This document shows positions 15,454-23,603 of a stretch of 40,365 nt of DNA, in pieces. Numbering within the stretch: position 1 is the stretch's first letter; every line of letters starts with the position of its first letter. The position numbers and the translations under genes are program-made. The DNA is from Akkermansia sp. (GTDB lineage: Bacteria; Verrucomicrobiota; Verrucomicrobiia; Verrucomicrobiales; Akkermansiaceae): assembly GCA_017546845.1 (NCBI GenBank), contig JAFYRS010000007.1, positions 1 to 40,365 of the forward strand, in the 5' to 3' direction. The notes beneath the pieces were generated by a model that saw nothing but the letters and a program-made list of their open reading frames with translations, ran no database searches and was not told where the DNA came from.

Positions 15454-16464
15454 ATGAAGAAAGTCATTTTATATTGTATAGTGGGTCTCTTGTTAGGGGT
15501 GGGGCTTTCGTTATATTATGATAGAAATTTGAACACCTTCATGGGTGTGTTTATGCGGGCTGCCGATGAAAGCGACAGGTGGGCTGCTGAATTGCGTAAG
15601 GAATCAGACGCACCATGCTACGTTTTTACTGCTGGGTCGCAGGTTCGCATGGGGTGCGTTTATCCCAAGGTCATGTATGATGAGTATGGCGTCCGTGCTA
15701 TTAACGCAGCAGCCTCGGCTGGTTATGGGCTTGCCTGTAATACAACCGTTGCACTCAGTTATCTTCGCCCTGGAGATTATTTATTTGTAGAAACTCGGGA
15801 TTTAGAATATACTCGGAATGAACTTCTGACTTCTGGAGGGCTTAAATACTGTTTTCAGCGATTAGGGATTGATATGTTTTCGAGCCCATTAATCAATTGG
15901 AACGTTGAGGCGTTGACATCGATAGCCATGTGTGAGGCTGGTGAAATATCAATGTACCTAGTTTCTCGTTTTTTGCCATCGTCAGACGAGAGGCTCGCGT
16001 CATCTTTGCCACGTATTCATGAATCTGGCTGGTGTGAGGCAAAGAGTAAATCTTCATTGAAAATGCGGAGTTTCAGCGGGGGCCTTTCGAATGTGAAAGT
16101 AAGTACTGCGTTTCGCGAATACCTGAATGTTTTAAAAACGGAATGTAAGGCCAGAGGCGTAAACTTGTGCTCATTTATGCATGCGCATTACATAGATGAA
16201 ACCGCTGTGCCCAGACAAGCTTTAGTGGCAATGAGATTAATAGAGGAAGGTATTCCTGTTCTGAAGGAGATAGGGTTTGGATGTGAGACTGATCCTGAGT
16301 GTTTTTCCGATTCCATTAACCATCTGAGCAGGAAAGGCGCAATTAAGTATTCGCGTTTGTATGCGCGCAGTATAGTTAACAACGAGTACTGGACTCGCAA
16401 GGAACTGGAAGAAATTCTGGCTAAATATGGATATGCACCAGATGGTACTTTATTTAAATCTTAG
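15454..16464 (+). CDS. Membrane-anchored SGNH-like protein, probable partner of the MBOAT acyltransferase
   Basis: This is a 336-residue protein with one N-terminal membrane helix (VILYCIVGLLLGVGLSLYY), the rest probably periplasmic. YVFTAGSQV places Ser62 after Gly, as in a divergent SGNH block I. GVRAINAAASAGYG resembles the Asn-containing block. FSDSINHLSRKG places Asp286 and His290 like the C-terminal Asp/His block, though the spacing is one residue longer than the usual D-x-x-H. These positions suggest an SGNH-fold acyl-transfer or esterase domain like AlgJ/AlgX or DltD, which act with MBOAT proteins. The 2-nt gap strongly supports a functional pair. The family call is by pattern only, and the protein could be a structural SGNH homologue. 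Confidence 0.62.
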   Translation: MKKVILYCIVGLLLGVGLSLYYDRNLNTFMGVFMRAADESDRWAAELRKESDAPCYVFTAGSQVRMGCVYPKVMYDEYGVRAINAAASAGYGLACNTTVALSYLRPGDYLFVETRDLEYTRNELLTSGGLKYCFQRLGIDMFSSPLINWNVEALTSIAMCEAGEISMYLVSRFLPSSDERLASSLPRIHESGWCEAKSKSSLKMRSFSGGLSNVKVSTAFREYLNVLKTECKARGVNLCSFMHAHYIDETAVPRQALVAMRLIEEGIPVLKEIGFGCETDPECFSDSINHLSRKGAIKYSRLYARSIVNNEYWTRKELEEILAKYGYAPDGTLFKS

Positions 16465-16546
16465 GTAAGTATAAACTGGTGACCTTTTCGACTGTTGGAA
16501 AGTTAATACATGTCCCCTTTATATTGTGTTTATTGGCCGCATGAGT

Positions 16547-16563
16547 GGGGGGGGCGCGCGCCC
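16547..16563. repeat. G8 homopolymer joined to a GC palindrome
   Basis: Eight G (16547-16554) run into GGGCGCGCGCCC (16552-16563), a perfect 12-bp palindrome. It lies in the AT-rich gap between the SGNH-like gene and the IS481-type remnant. No role is evident; it marks the left side of the insertion region. Confidence 0.6.
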
Positions 16564-16564
16564 A

Positions 16565-17545
16565 GGACAGGGGTTACAGAAAAGTACTACCACATAGGTA
16601 ACACAAGTTCCAAGACATAGGTTACACTTTTGGATAGACATGTGGCATAATCTCATTATGCCATGGAATACCAAAAGCAGTAATCAAATGAGAAGCGAAT
16701 TCATAAAGCTTGTAAGTCAGCCGGAGATTTCCATGGCTGAAGCGTGTCGGTCATTTAACATCAGTCGAAAAACTGGATATAAATGGCTCAGGAGGTATGA
16801 GAAAGATGGCGATTCGGGATTGGTTGATCAAAGTCGAAGGCCTGTAAATCAACCAACTAAGCTATCTGAGAAGGTGCTATTACGCATAGTCAGCATACGT
16901 ATCGCGCACAAACATTGGGGTGCTGATAAAATACGTGCCATTCTGAAAAGAGAACACGTTACTCCGCTACCAGGTCGCACTACTATTCATCGTGTTTTGA
17001 AGCAAGCAGGTCTTATCAATCTGCGCCGTAAACGAACACCCAGACTTGATAACCTGAGACTCGTTCAAGATGGGGGACGTAACCTGCAGGTCAATGATGA
17101 ATGGACAATAGATTTCAAAGGTTGGTGGAGGTCAAAAGATGGGGAAAGGAAGTGTTACCCTACAATAAGAGACGCAAAAAGCCGTTTCATCCTAGGGGTA
17201 ACACTCCTGCCTGACTCAAAGGAAGAGAGCGTTCGGCAAGCCATGATAGAAGTATTTAAGCGTTACGGATTGCCCAAATCCATACGAAGCGACAATGGCT
17301 CACCTTTTGCATGTACTCAGGCATTGCTTGGGTTAAGCAAGCTGTCCGCATGGTGGATCAGGCTGGGTATAGAGCCAAATCGCGGACGAGTGGGGTGTCC
17401 CCAGGATAATGGGGCCCATGAGCGGATGCACAAGGATATGAAAAGTGAATTGCGGCAGAAAGGGCACTCCTGTTACCCCCCCCCTGCCACACACGCCACG
17501 CTCATTCGAGCTAGTGTAGTTTGGGCTGATACGGTAACTGTTTGA
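16565..17545 (+). mobile_element. Truncated IS481-type insertion sequence
   Basis: The left part contains ACATAGGTAACAC (from about 16592) and ACATAGGTTACAC (from about 16613) separated by AAGTTCCAAG. This repeated, GTAACAC-containing pattern is typical of IS481-family left ends. A transposase frame follows and loses similarity to the family near 17460. I find no matching right inverted repeat downstream and no target duplication, so the right end is deleted or rearranged. The exact left boundary is a guess. It splits the glycan cassette between the SGNH-like gene and the DUF6056-type gene. Confidence 0.68.
16658..17545 (+). pseudogene. IS481-family transposase, C-terminally truncated
   Basis: About 295 residues are open, whereas relatives of this type are usually around 330-390. 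The N-terminus MPWNTKSSNQMRSEF leads into a helix-turn-helix (MAEACRSFNISRKTGYKWLR). The DDE integrase core has Asp in DEWTIDFKG, Asp in SIRSDNGSPF and Glu in GAHERMHKDMKSE, so all three catalytic residues are present. After KSELRQKGHSC the reading enters a run of nine C (17476-17484) and then a tail unlike any IS481 C-terminus, lacking the RPHEAL-like region. Shortening the C-run by one or two bases does not restore the family sequence, so this is deletion rather than slippage. It is probably inactive. An in-frame ATG at 16640 would add six residues. Confidence 0.8.
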
Positions 17546-17619
17546 GGGCTTTCAGGTGTCCCTTTTTTTCCATTTGTCATTCAGAAACATCCCTCCCGAA
17601 ATCGTGCAGCAAAAATGGA

Positions 17620-17649
17620 TTGACATCTGAGTATACACAGTGATATAAC
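17620..17649 (+). promoter_or_regulatory. Candidate promoter of the DUF6056-type gene
   Basis: TTGACA (17620-17625) and TATAAC (17644-17649) are 18 bases apart. It lies in the 215-bp gap after the IS remnant and would give a leader of about 105 bases. The gene may thus be expressed independently of the interrupted cassette upstream. Confidence 0.6.
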
Positions 17650-17760
17650 ACCCACATACGCCAGACGTATACAAGAATAAGGATGCTTAAATTAGCTTCC
17701 TAAGTGTTGAAAGAAAGGCGCCAGTTTATAGAGTTCATATTTTTAATTAAACCAACGTGT

Positions 17761-19407
17761 ATGAAAAAGGTTAATATCAAATATTCGAATATATTACTGA
17801 TAGCTATAGCTATTCTTTTTTTTGCTTTCTTAGGGTACGCAACGTATAATTTTCCAATGCGCACCGATGATTACACATATCGATATGTTTTCTCAACAAA
17901 TCGTCAGGTCGTCAATTTTGGGGATGTTATAGAATCTCAAATAAATCATTGGTTTCATTGGGGAGGACGATTTGTTGCGCATACATGTGTGCAACTTTTT
18001 CTGATGTGTGATAAAGTGATTTTTTCCATTTTGAACACAATTTGCTATGCAGTATGTTGTTTTTGTATTATGAGATGGGGGAATATGATGGCACCGGGAT
18101 TTGAGACACAGCATTATAAAGAGAATAAAATGTGGTCATATTTGTTGATATTGTTGACTTTATGGTTGGTGATGCCAAGCCCTCATTCGTTTGTGTTCTG
18201 GTTGACAGGTTGTTGTAATTATCTGTGGTCGCTTACTTTCTCTGCTTTATTTTTATTCTGCTTATTTTCTAAAAATGAGAGACTTCAAAAACTTTCCCTT
18301 ATCGTCGGCCCATTGGCGGGGAATGGGCATGAGTCTGTAGGAATGGCAATTTCCGCAGCATTGGTCTTATATGCATGTCTTTCATCGCGAAAAAAAATAT
18401 GGTTCTATGCAGGAATTGTATCCTATGGAATAGGACTTCTTTCTAATATTGTTGCGCCGGGTAATTATGCCAGGATGGTATCCGAATCATCGGGGGATCA
18501 ATTGCCCGCGGTGTATAAGTATTTGAAGAACTTTTTCAAGGTTGGATGGAGATTAACATTCAATTGGTCACATCCAGGTGTTCAGTGTTGCACAAGTATC
18601 TGGATGATTTCCCTGTTCATTTGCGTGAGGAAAATACGGAAGGGAAAAGAAGCGTTTATTCTTCCTCTGTGTTTTCTAATTGGTGCTGCCAGTTCTATCT
18701 CCTTAAATGTCCTGACGGGTATATCTGGCCCTACTTCTGTATTTGGTTTCTGTTTTGTGTCATATATTGCTTTCATATGTGTATTAGGACTTACGGATTT
18801 TCAAAGTGCGAGGATTCCTGTTCTTTTGGCTCCTCTCCTGATTAATGCGTACATGATACCCCGAGCCTGTGCAGATATCATGGTTATGAAAAAAAATGTG
18901 GAAAGGGTAGAGGAGGGATGTTCCAAGAACATTACGATTGTGCGCGCGACTCCAGAATGGGAGGGCCTTAAAACAAGCGTATTTGCAAGTACGGCTGTTG
19001 AATCCTGTACTTTGCGCAATTGGTCTATAGAACGATACTTGGGAGTGAAAGATATTTCACTCATAAAAGACGAGGAATATAGCATAATCGAAAAATGCTC
19101 TGACGAGTTGATGAATTTGGAGTGTCATCAGGTAGTTCGTTTAGATAACTGCATGGAGATTGTCAAATTGAGAAATCGCCCCGATTCGTTTCACTTGCAG
19201 ATAGAGGTGAATGAAAAACAATTAGAGACCATGTCCGTACGAGAAAAACTGATGCATCGTCTTAACAGCTTCAAAAAACATCAAAATGAAGGCAATGTCA
19301 TTTGTCTGAATGGTATTTATTATCTGTACTGGATGAATAAAAGGAAAAACGATGCGGTTATTACAATTCGTTACGAAAGACAAAATCAAGTAGTTATCAA
19401 GAACTAA
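17761..19407 (+). CDS. Polytopic membrane protein, DUF6056-type, possible GT-C glycosyltransferase
   Basis: This is a 548-residue protein with about ten membrane segments in the first 390 residues and a soluble C-terminal part of about 160. The first external loop starts FPMRTDDYTYRY; an acidic pair just after membrane helix 1 is characteristic of GT-C lipid-sugar-dependent glycosyltransferases. HWFHWGGRFVAHTCVQ, GNGHESVGMA and IVAPGNYARM fit the DUF6056 pattern found in O-antigen and capsule loci. The ATG at 17761 was chosen because the next residues lead straight into the first helix; an earlier in-frame start at 17704 adds an unconvincing extension. Glycosyl transfer to the cassette's polysaccharide is an inference. 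The gene is clearly AT-rich. Confidence 0.72.
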   Translation: MKKVNIKYSNILLIAIAILFFAFLGYATYNFPMRTDDYTYRYVFSTNRQVVNFGDVIESQINHWFHWGGRFVAHTCVQLFLMCDKVIFSILNTICYAVCCFCIMRWGNMMAPGFETQHYKENKMWSYLLILLTLWLVMPSPHSFVFWLTGCCNYLWSLTFSALFLFCLFSKNERLQKLSLIVGPLAGNGHESVGMAISAALVLYACLSSRKKIWFYAGIVSYGIGLLSNIVAPGNYARMVSESSGDQLPAVYKYLKNFFKVGWRLTFNWSHPGVQCCTSIWMISLFICVRKIRKGKEAFILPLCFLIGAASSISLNVLTGISGPTSVFGFCFVSYIAFICVLGLTDFQSARIPVLLAPLLINAYMIPRACADIMVMKKNVERVEEGCSKNITIVRATPEWEGLKTSVFASTAVESCTLRNWSIERYLGVKDISLIKDEEYSIIEKCSDELMNLECHQVVRLDNCMEIVKLRNRPDSFHLQIEVNEKQLETMSVREKLMHRLNSFKKHQNEGNVICLNGIYYLYWMNKRKNDAVITIRYERQNQVVIKN

Positions 19408-19990
19408 GGATACTGCACCAAAAATCTCGTGAATGACAGGGAGGTTAGCAATCCAAGTTTGAGCCGGAGATAATTAGTGGAAGGTAGAGACCGTAGCCAG
19501 ATAAAAGAGTTCGGTTCTATCGGGATAGAGAGCTTGAACGGGGAAGTCTCTGCACTGGGTATAGGCAGCAGCCAATGCTCTGAAATCACTCTGGAAAGCC
19601 CTGCATCTCCGGAGCGAGAGACGGAAAAACGGATGAGACAATACCGAACTAATGGCAGGCAATGGCAAAGGATAGTAAATTAAAGCCCTTTATGCGTCTG
19701 GCAAAATTCGGGCATTATAGTAAGTTTGAACTCCAAGATATCAAAGATTCAGCTGAAAATGAGAGGTATTATAGATCTGCAACATTTGTATCTTAGACTA
19801 CGACTTACGTCCAGTCCCGCTTTTCTTGCTCAGCTTGATCCACAAGGCTTGGAATCATAAAATCTGACGCAGCGCCGAAAAATTTCCAGTTTGAATTGAG
19901 AGCTGTCGCCCGTATTCATCCTGGCTACGGGGTATCTTCAATAACATACAGGATGAGTTCTGAGTAAGCAGACTCCGGCGCTGATGAAAA
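19408..19990. other. Gene-poor stretch between the glycan cassette and the rpsO terminator
   Basis: About 580 bases carry no protein reading I can support. Short open frames (60-70 codons) exist on both strands between 19404 and 19683, but they overlap one another, have no recognisable motif, and show no clear start signals. The base composition is intermediate between the AT-rich cassette and the rpsO region. It may be the scar of a decayed mobile element or gene, or hold a non-coding RNA. I see no tRNA, no clear promoter and no long repeat. Confidence 0.5.
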
Positions 19991-19994
19991 TAAC

Positions 19995-20032
19995 ACCGCC
20001 GCGGGAATCGACCTTCCTGCGGCGGTTTTATT
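19995..20032 (-). terminator. Terminator of rpsO, possibly bidirectional
   Basis: ACCGCCGCGGGAA (19995-20007) pairs with TTCCTGCGGCGGT (20014-20026), with one wobble, around a 6-base loop. Downstream on the plus side is TTTATTT; on the minus side, after the stem, is GTTATTTT. It lies 40 bases past the rpsO stop. Confidence 0.85.
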
Positions 20033-20072
20033 TGATTTGGCGTTCGGCTTCGTTGAAGCCTCCCTGCGCTGA

Positions 20073-20324
20073 TCAGTGGCGGAGGGAGAGACGCACAAGC
20101 AGATCCTTGTACAGATCCTGGTTGGTGCGCTTGGCATAGTCCAGAAGCTTACGACGGCGGGCCACCATCATGAGCAGACCGCGGCGGGAAGCGTGGTCGT
20201 GCTTATTAGCGATGAGGTGCTGGGTAAGGTGGGCAATGCGCTTGGTAAGCACTGCAACCTGGAAACCGGTGGAGCCGGTGTCCTGCTCGTTCATCTTGAA
20301 GTCGTTAACGTTGATATCGCTCAT
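20073..20324 (-). CDS. rpsO: 30S ribosomal protein S15
   Basis: This 83-residue protein binds the central domain of 16S rRNA early in small-subunit assembly. The signature DTGSTGFQVAVLTKRIAHLT and the basic HDHASRRGLLMMVARRRKLL are diagnostic. The family is usually about 89 residues; the N-terminal helix here (MSDINVNDFKMNEQ) is some six residues shorter. It is a single-gene unit with its own promoter about 67 bases upstream and a terminator downstream. The usual neighbour pnp is absent on both sides. Confidence 0.96.
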   Translation of the reverse strand: MSDINVNDFKMNEQDTGSTGFQVAVLTKRIAHLTQHLIANKHDHASRRGLLMMVARRRKLLDYAKRTNQDLYKDLLVRLSLRH

Positions 20325-20390
20325 TTTTGTATTCTTGTGTTAGTGGTTGATTTTTCGTGGCTGCGGCAAATCGACCTACAAGGTGAGGGC

Positions 20391-20418
20391 ATAATAGCAC
20401 TAATTGCGGCATTTGCAA
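20391..20418 (-). promoter_or_regulatory. Promoter of rpsO
   Basis: On the minus strand TTGCAA (20413-20418) and TATTAT (20391-20396) are 16 bases apart. The leader before rpsO would be about 60 bases, long enough for an autoregulatory RNA structure, although I could not identify one with certainty. Confidence 0.72.
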
Positions 20419-20477
20419 GTCTAAAAGCGAAAAAAATGCATAACATGAATGTCTAGCGCATTTTCTGCTTGTTTCGT

Positions 20478-20491
20478 ACCACAGCTGTGGT
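20478..20491. promoter_or_regulatory. Perfect 14-bp palindrome, candidate operator for the nfeD-flotillin unit
   Basis: ACCACAGCTGTGGT is a perfect dyad lying 12 bases before the nfeD-like start codon. It sits between a weak -35-like TTGTTT (20469-20474) and a weak -10-like TAAGCT (20491-20496). The position suits a dimeric regulator. The weak promoter boxes make this tentative. Confidence 0.4.
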
Positions 20492-20502
20492 AAGCTTGAG
20501 CC

Positions 20503-21060
20503 ATGATGGAACTGATGCCTGGTTTTGATTCCTCCCGAGCCCTTTTCTGCACCATTGCCTGGGTGGCCACGTTGCTGGCGGCGCTCATGTTTGTGATATC
20601 CTTCTTCACCGATTTTGATGGTGGAGGAGATGCTGATGCCCCAGGGGATGGCGCCGATACCGGCATGTTTTCCTTCCGGGCCGTTCTTGGCTTCTTCCTT
20701 GGCCTTGGCTGGGGTGGGTATCTCAGTCTGCAGGCTGGCAGCAGCGTTACTGTGGCCTGCGCGGTGGGTTTTGGAGTGGGGCTGGTCATGTTTCTGCTCG
20801 TGGCGGCCATTATCCGCATGATATACGGCCTGCGGTCTGATGGCAACATCACCCCTGCCAGCCTGGTGGGGATGAACGGCACGGTATACGTGACGATTCC
20901 GCCGCGCGGAGAGCAGGGCGGGCAGGTGCAGGTGGCGCACCCCAACCAGTTGCTGACCATCGCCGCCGTGCAGGAGGGCGATACCCCGCTGCCTGCCCAG
21001 ACGCCCATCACCGTGGTCGCCGCAGATGCCGGGCGGGTGACAGTGCGTCCTCTTTCCTGA
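20503..21060 (+). CDS. NfeD-like membrane protein with C-terminal OB-fold domain, flotillin partner
   Basis: This is a 185-residue protein. Three membrane helices are visible (LFCTIAWVATLLAALMFVI, VLGFFLGLGWGGYLSL, and GFGVGLVMFLLVAAIIRMIY), with a Gly/Asp-rich loop after the first. The C-terminal 75 residues (SLVGMNGTVYVTIPPRGEQG onward) are beta-rich and fit the NfeD OB-fold that ends short flotillin-associated NfeD/YuaF proteins. The flotillin gene begins 23 nt downstream, the usual pairing; the two proteins form membrane assemblies affecting fluidity and envelope stress. The start has two consecutive Met codons (20503 and 20506). Confidence 0.82.
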   Translation: MMELMPGFDSSRALFCTIAWVATLLAALMFVISFFTDFDGGGDADAPGDGADTGMFSFRAVLGFFLGLGWGGYLSLQAGSSVTVACAVGFGVGLVMFLLVAAIIRMIYGLRSDGNITPASLVGMNGTVYVTIPPRGEQGGQVQVAHPNQLLTIAAVQEGDTPLPAQTPITVVAADAGRVTVRPLS

Positions 21061-21083
21061 TAAAAATCTAAACACAACGAACT

Positions 21084-22577
21084 ATGACTGCAATCATCGC
21101 CGATGTCCCCTCCGGGGCAAGTAATATCGTGGCCATCATCATTCTGGTGGCCTTCCTGCTGGGTACCATTGTCTGGCTGTTCAGCCGGTACAAGATGTGC
21201 CCGTCTGATAAAATCCTCATCGTCTATGGTAACGTAGGCGCAGGCCGCTCGGCCAAGTGTATTCACGGTGGTGCCACCTTCATCATGCCCATCGTGCAGA
21301 GCTATGCGTTCCTTGACCTCAATCCCATCAATATCGATGTGCCGCTGAAGGGGGCGCTCTCCAGCCAGAATATCCGCGTCGATGTGCCGTCTTCCTTCAT
21401 CGTCGGTATCAGTACGCAGCCGGAAATCATGCAGAATGCCGCCAGCCGCCTCCTGGGGCGCACGCGTCAGGACATCCGCGACCTGGCTTCCGAAATCATT
21501 ATGGGGCAGATGCGCGTGGTCATTGCCTCCCTCACCATTGAGGAAATCAATGCCGACCGTGAGAAACTCATCAAAGGAATCACCGGTGGTGTGGATGTGG
21601 AACTGCACAAGGTGGGCCTCTACCTCATCAATGCCAACATCACTGACATCCGAGATGCCTCCGGCTACATCGCCGCTCTCGGTCAGGAAGCCGCAGCCCG
21701 CGCCATCAATGATGCCATGATTAAAGTGGCAGAGGAAACCCGCCGCGGTGAAATCGGCAAGGCTGAAGCCCTGCGCGACCAGACCGTGCAGGTGGCCATG
21801 GCCAATGCAGCCGCCGTGGAAGGTAACAACGAAGCCCAGATGAAGGTGGCCGATTCCAACGCCCGCCTCAAAGTGCGCCAGGCAGAAGCCGCCCGCATTG
21901 CCCTGGTGGCAGAGAAGGAACAGGCTGCCCAGGCAGAAGCCGCGGGCTACATCGCCAACCGCGAGGCAGAAATGAAGCGTGCCGAGCTTGAGCGCGCCAC
22001 CCAGACCGCCAATGAAATCGTGAAGGCCGAAATCCAGAAGCGCAAGCAGGAAATCGCCGCCGAGGCTGTGGCTTCCGTCATGGTAAAGGAGCAGCAGGGT
22101 AAGGCCGATGCCCTGGTGATTGAGAAGGAGGCTGAAGGTCTTGCCGCCACCAAGCTGGCCAAGGGTGAGGCCGATGCGCTTCTGCTCAAGAAGAAGGCAG
22201 AAGGTGAAGGCCTTGAGCTGGTGGGCCGCGGTAATGCTGCCGCCATTCAGGCTGCGCTGGAAGCCAAGGCCAACGGCTTCCGCGATATTGGGGCCGCCGC
22301 GGGCGATGCCCGCGCCGCTTCCGGTCTGCTGGTAACAGAGCAGCTGCCGAAGATTGTCGAAACGCAGGCTAGCGCCATCCGTAACCTCTCCTTCGATAAG
22401 GTGGTGGTCATGGGCGGTGGAGACAGCAAGAGCGGCTCTGTGGGCGGCTTTGTGCAGAATCTGGTCACTGGTACGCTGCCGCTGCATGAGCTGGCTCAGA
22501 GCGTGGGCGTGCAGTTGCCGGATTACCTCGGCAAGACTGCTCCCGAAGCCTCCCAGAGCCCTGCCAAGGATGCCTGA
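21084..22577 (+). CDS. Flotillin-family SPFH protein
   Basis: This is a 497-residue protein with one N-terminal membrane helix (IVAIIILVAFLLGTIVWLF). An SPFH domain spans about 40-220: KILIVYGNVGAG, then CIHGGATFIMPIVQSYAFLD and LASEIIMGQMRVVIASLTIEE. A long alanine/glutamate-rich coiled coil follows (about 220-420) with repeated EAE/KAE segments, as in flotillins, which drives oligomerisation. The C-terminus is glycine-containing and less structured. Flotillins organise membrane microdomains and may scaffold protein quality control or secretion. It pairs with the NfeD-like gene immediately upstream. Length and order match FloT/YqiK-type proteins. Confidence 0.92.
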   Translation: MTAIIADVPSGASNIVAIIILVAFLLGTIVWLFSRYKMCPSDKILIVYGNVGAGRSAKCIHGGATFIMPIVQSYAFLDLNPINIDVPLKGALSSQNIRVDVPSSFIVGISTQPEIMQNAASRLLGRTRQDIRDLASEIIMGQMRVVIASLTIEEINADREKLIKGITGGVDVELHKVGLYLINANITDIRDASGYIAALGQEAAARAINDAMIKVAEETRRGEIGKAEALRDQTVQVAMANAAAVEGNNEAQMKVADSNARLKVRQAEAARIALVAEKEQAAQAEAAGYIANREAEMKRAELERATQTANEIVKAEIQKRKQEIAAEAVASVMVKEQQGKADALVIEKEAEGLAATKLAKGEADALLLKKKAEGEGLELVGRGNAAAIQAALEAKANGFRDIGAAAGDARAASGLLVTEQLPKIVETQASAIRNLSFDKVVVMGGGDSKSGSVGGFVQNLVTGTLPLHELAQSVGVQLPDYLGKTAPEASQSPAKDA

Positions 22578-22606
22578 ATCGGTTTAAGATATTCCCTGTA
22601 ATGAGC

Positions 22607-22636
22607 ACACCCCGGAAGCAGATGCCTCCGGGGTGT
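22607..22636. terminator. Hairpin between convergent flotillin and HAD genes
   Basis: ACACCCCGGA (22607-22616) and TCCGGGGTGT (22627-22636) form a perfect 10-bp stem with a 10-base loop. It lies 29 bases past the flotillin stop and 21 bases past the stop of the convergent HAD gene. No proper U-run follows on either strand, so termination may be weak or need a factor. Confidence 0.65.
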
Positions 22637-22657
22637 TCTCTCGTTCTGGTAAGCTGG

Positions 22658-23500
22658 TTACATCCGCTGGGCGTGTACGATGGAGTCTGCGATGTTGCGC
22701 ACCGTTTCCTCCAGAATGTTGCACAGGTGGCTTCCGGCTCGGAAATCGGCTGCGGCGAAGAAGTCTACGCGGCGCTGGCCGGATTTGAGCGCGTAGCACT
22801 TGCGGAAGCTGCGGCGCGATTCATCATCCGGGTTATAAACGGCCACGCTGGTGCCGCCCTGCTGGCGCATCACGGTGAAGCAAGGCACATCCGTGGGCCC
22901 GTCGCCGATATAAATCATGTGCGCAAAGGGAATCGGGCGCAAATCACCATCCATATGGTCGTTTACATCCTCCATATAATTGAGCATACCCTTGTTGATG
23001 CGGAAGAGGTATTGCGTCTTGCTGGTGTGGGAAATGACCCGTTTCGGGAAACAGATGCGCCCATCCTGCTCGCTGAACTCGCAGGCAAAAATCTCGCGCA
23101 TATAGGGGCGGATGATAGAACCGTCCAGAATGCTCTTGATGCCGCTGGAAATAATATAGAATTCCACCCTTACCCCGGCGTAAATGTGTTCCTTGCTCAG
23201 GGCTCGCTCGGCAAATTTTTCAAAGAACTCCGGGATACCCTGGTAGTAGGTCAGCTTTTTGCCCAGTTCCCGCAGGTGCTCATTGCTCACGCCGTCCAGA
23301 CTCAGCGTATCCAGAATCTCCTTCAGGTAGCATAACTCTCCATCCCATCCCTCGTCGCGCGCCCGGTCGTTGCATTTTTTCCAGAATTGCTCGGCATTGA
23401 TGCCGTATTCAGGGAAAAGCGTATCCTCCTGCATATTGTGCGGGCTGAGGGTCTGGTCAAAGTCAAAAATAAGAGCAATCGTATTCTGCGGAACGGCCAT
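22658..23500 (-). CDS. HAD-superfamily phosphatase
   Basis: This is a 280-residue soluble enzyme. Motif I is IFDFDQTL with the nucleophile Asp13 and general acid Asp15. Motif II is [11 protein letters not shown] with its Ser. Motif IV is [13 protein letters not shown] with the acidic pair near residue 197. The helical cap between motifs I and II ([11 protein letters not shown] and similar) gives a phosphoserine-phosphatase-like layout. Substrate cannot be told. The start at 23500 has a consensus-like -10 exactly in the leaderless position and skips a long, unlikely N-terminal extension. It is divergent from the lipoprotein at 23604 and converges on flotillin. Confidence 0.85.
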   Translation of the reverse strand: MAVPQNTIALIFDFDQTLSPHNMQEDTLFPEYGINAEQFWKKCNDRARDEGWDGELCYLKEILDTLSLDGVSNEHLRELGKKLTYYQGIPEFFEKFAERALSKEHIYAGVRVEFYIISSGIKSILDGSIIRPYMREIFACEFSEQDGRICFPKRVISHTSKTQYLFRINKGMLNYMEDVNDHMDGDLRPIPFAHMIYIGDGPTDVPCFTVMRQQGGTSVAVYNPDDESRRSFRKCYALKSGQRRVDFFAAADFRAGSHLCNILEETVRNIADSIVHAQRM

Positions 23501-23506
23501 ATCTAT

Positions 23507-23535
23507 CTTATATCCCCTCTGCTGGTATTCTGCAA
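23507..23535 (-). promoter_or_regulatory. Promoter of the HAD gene, leaderless geometry
   Basis: On the minus strand TTGCAG (23530-23535) and TATAAG (23507-23512) are 17 bases apart. The -10 occupies -12 to -7 relative to the ATG at 23500, so the transcript would start at the initiation codon. Confidence 0.6.
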
Positions 23536-23568
23536 GCAAAATGCTGCGGTTTTGCCTGAGAAATTGCA

Positions 23569-23597
23569 TTGACAAAGCCCGCATTATGGTATTGAAT
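23569..23597 (+). promoter_or_regulatory. Promoter of the lipoprotein gene, leaderless geometry
   Basis: A perfect TTGACA (23569-23574) is followed after 17 bases by TTGAAT (23592-23597), which occupies -12 to -7 relative to the ATG at 23604. Together with the divergent HAD promoter it fills the 103-bp gap. Confidence 0.55.
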
Positions 23598-23603
23598 AGT
23601 GCC

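Noticed and set aside
17476..17484. C9 tract as a phase-variation switch of the transposase
   Set aside because: Neither alternative frame after the run resembles an IS481 C-terminus, so slippage would not restore the protein.
19404..19683. Small open frames on both strands after the DUF6056-type gene
   Set aside because: They overlap each other, have no motif and no start signals, and cannot be separated from chance.
20421..22487. A 688-codon minus-strand open frame over flotillin and the nfeD-like gene
   Set aside because: Both plus-strand genes have clear family motifs; this frame crosses the rpsO promoter and shows no domain.
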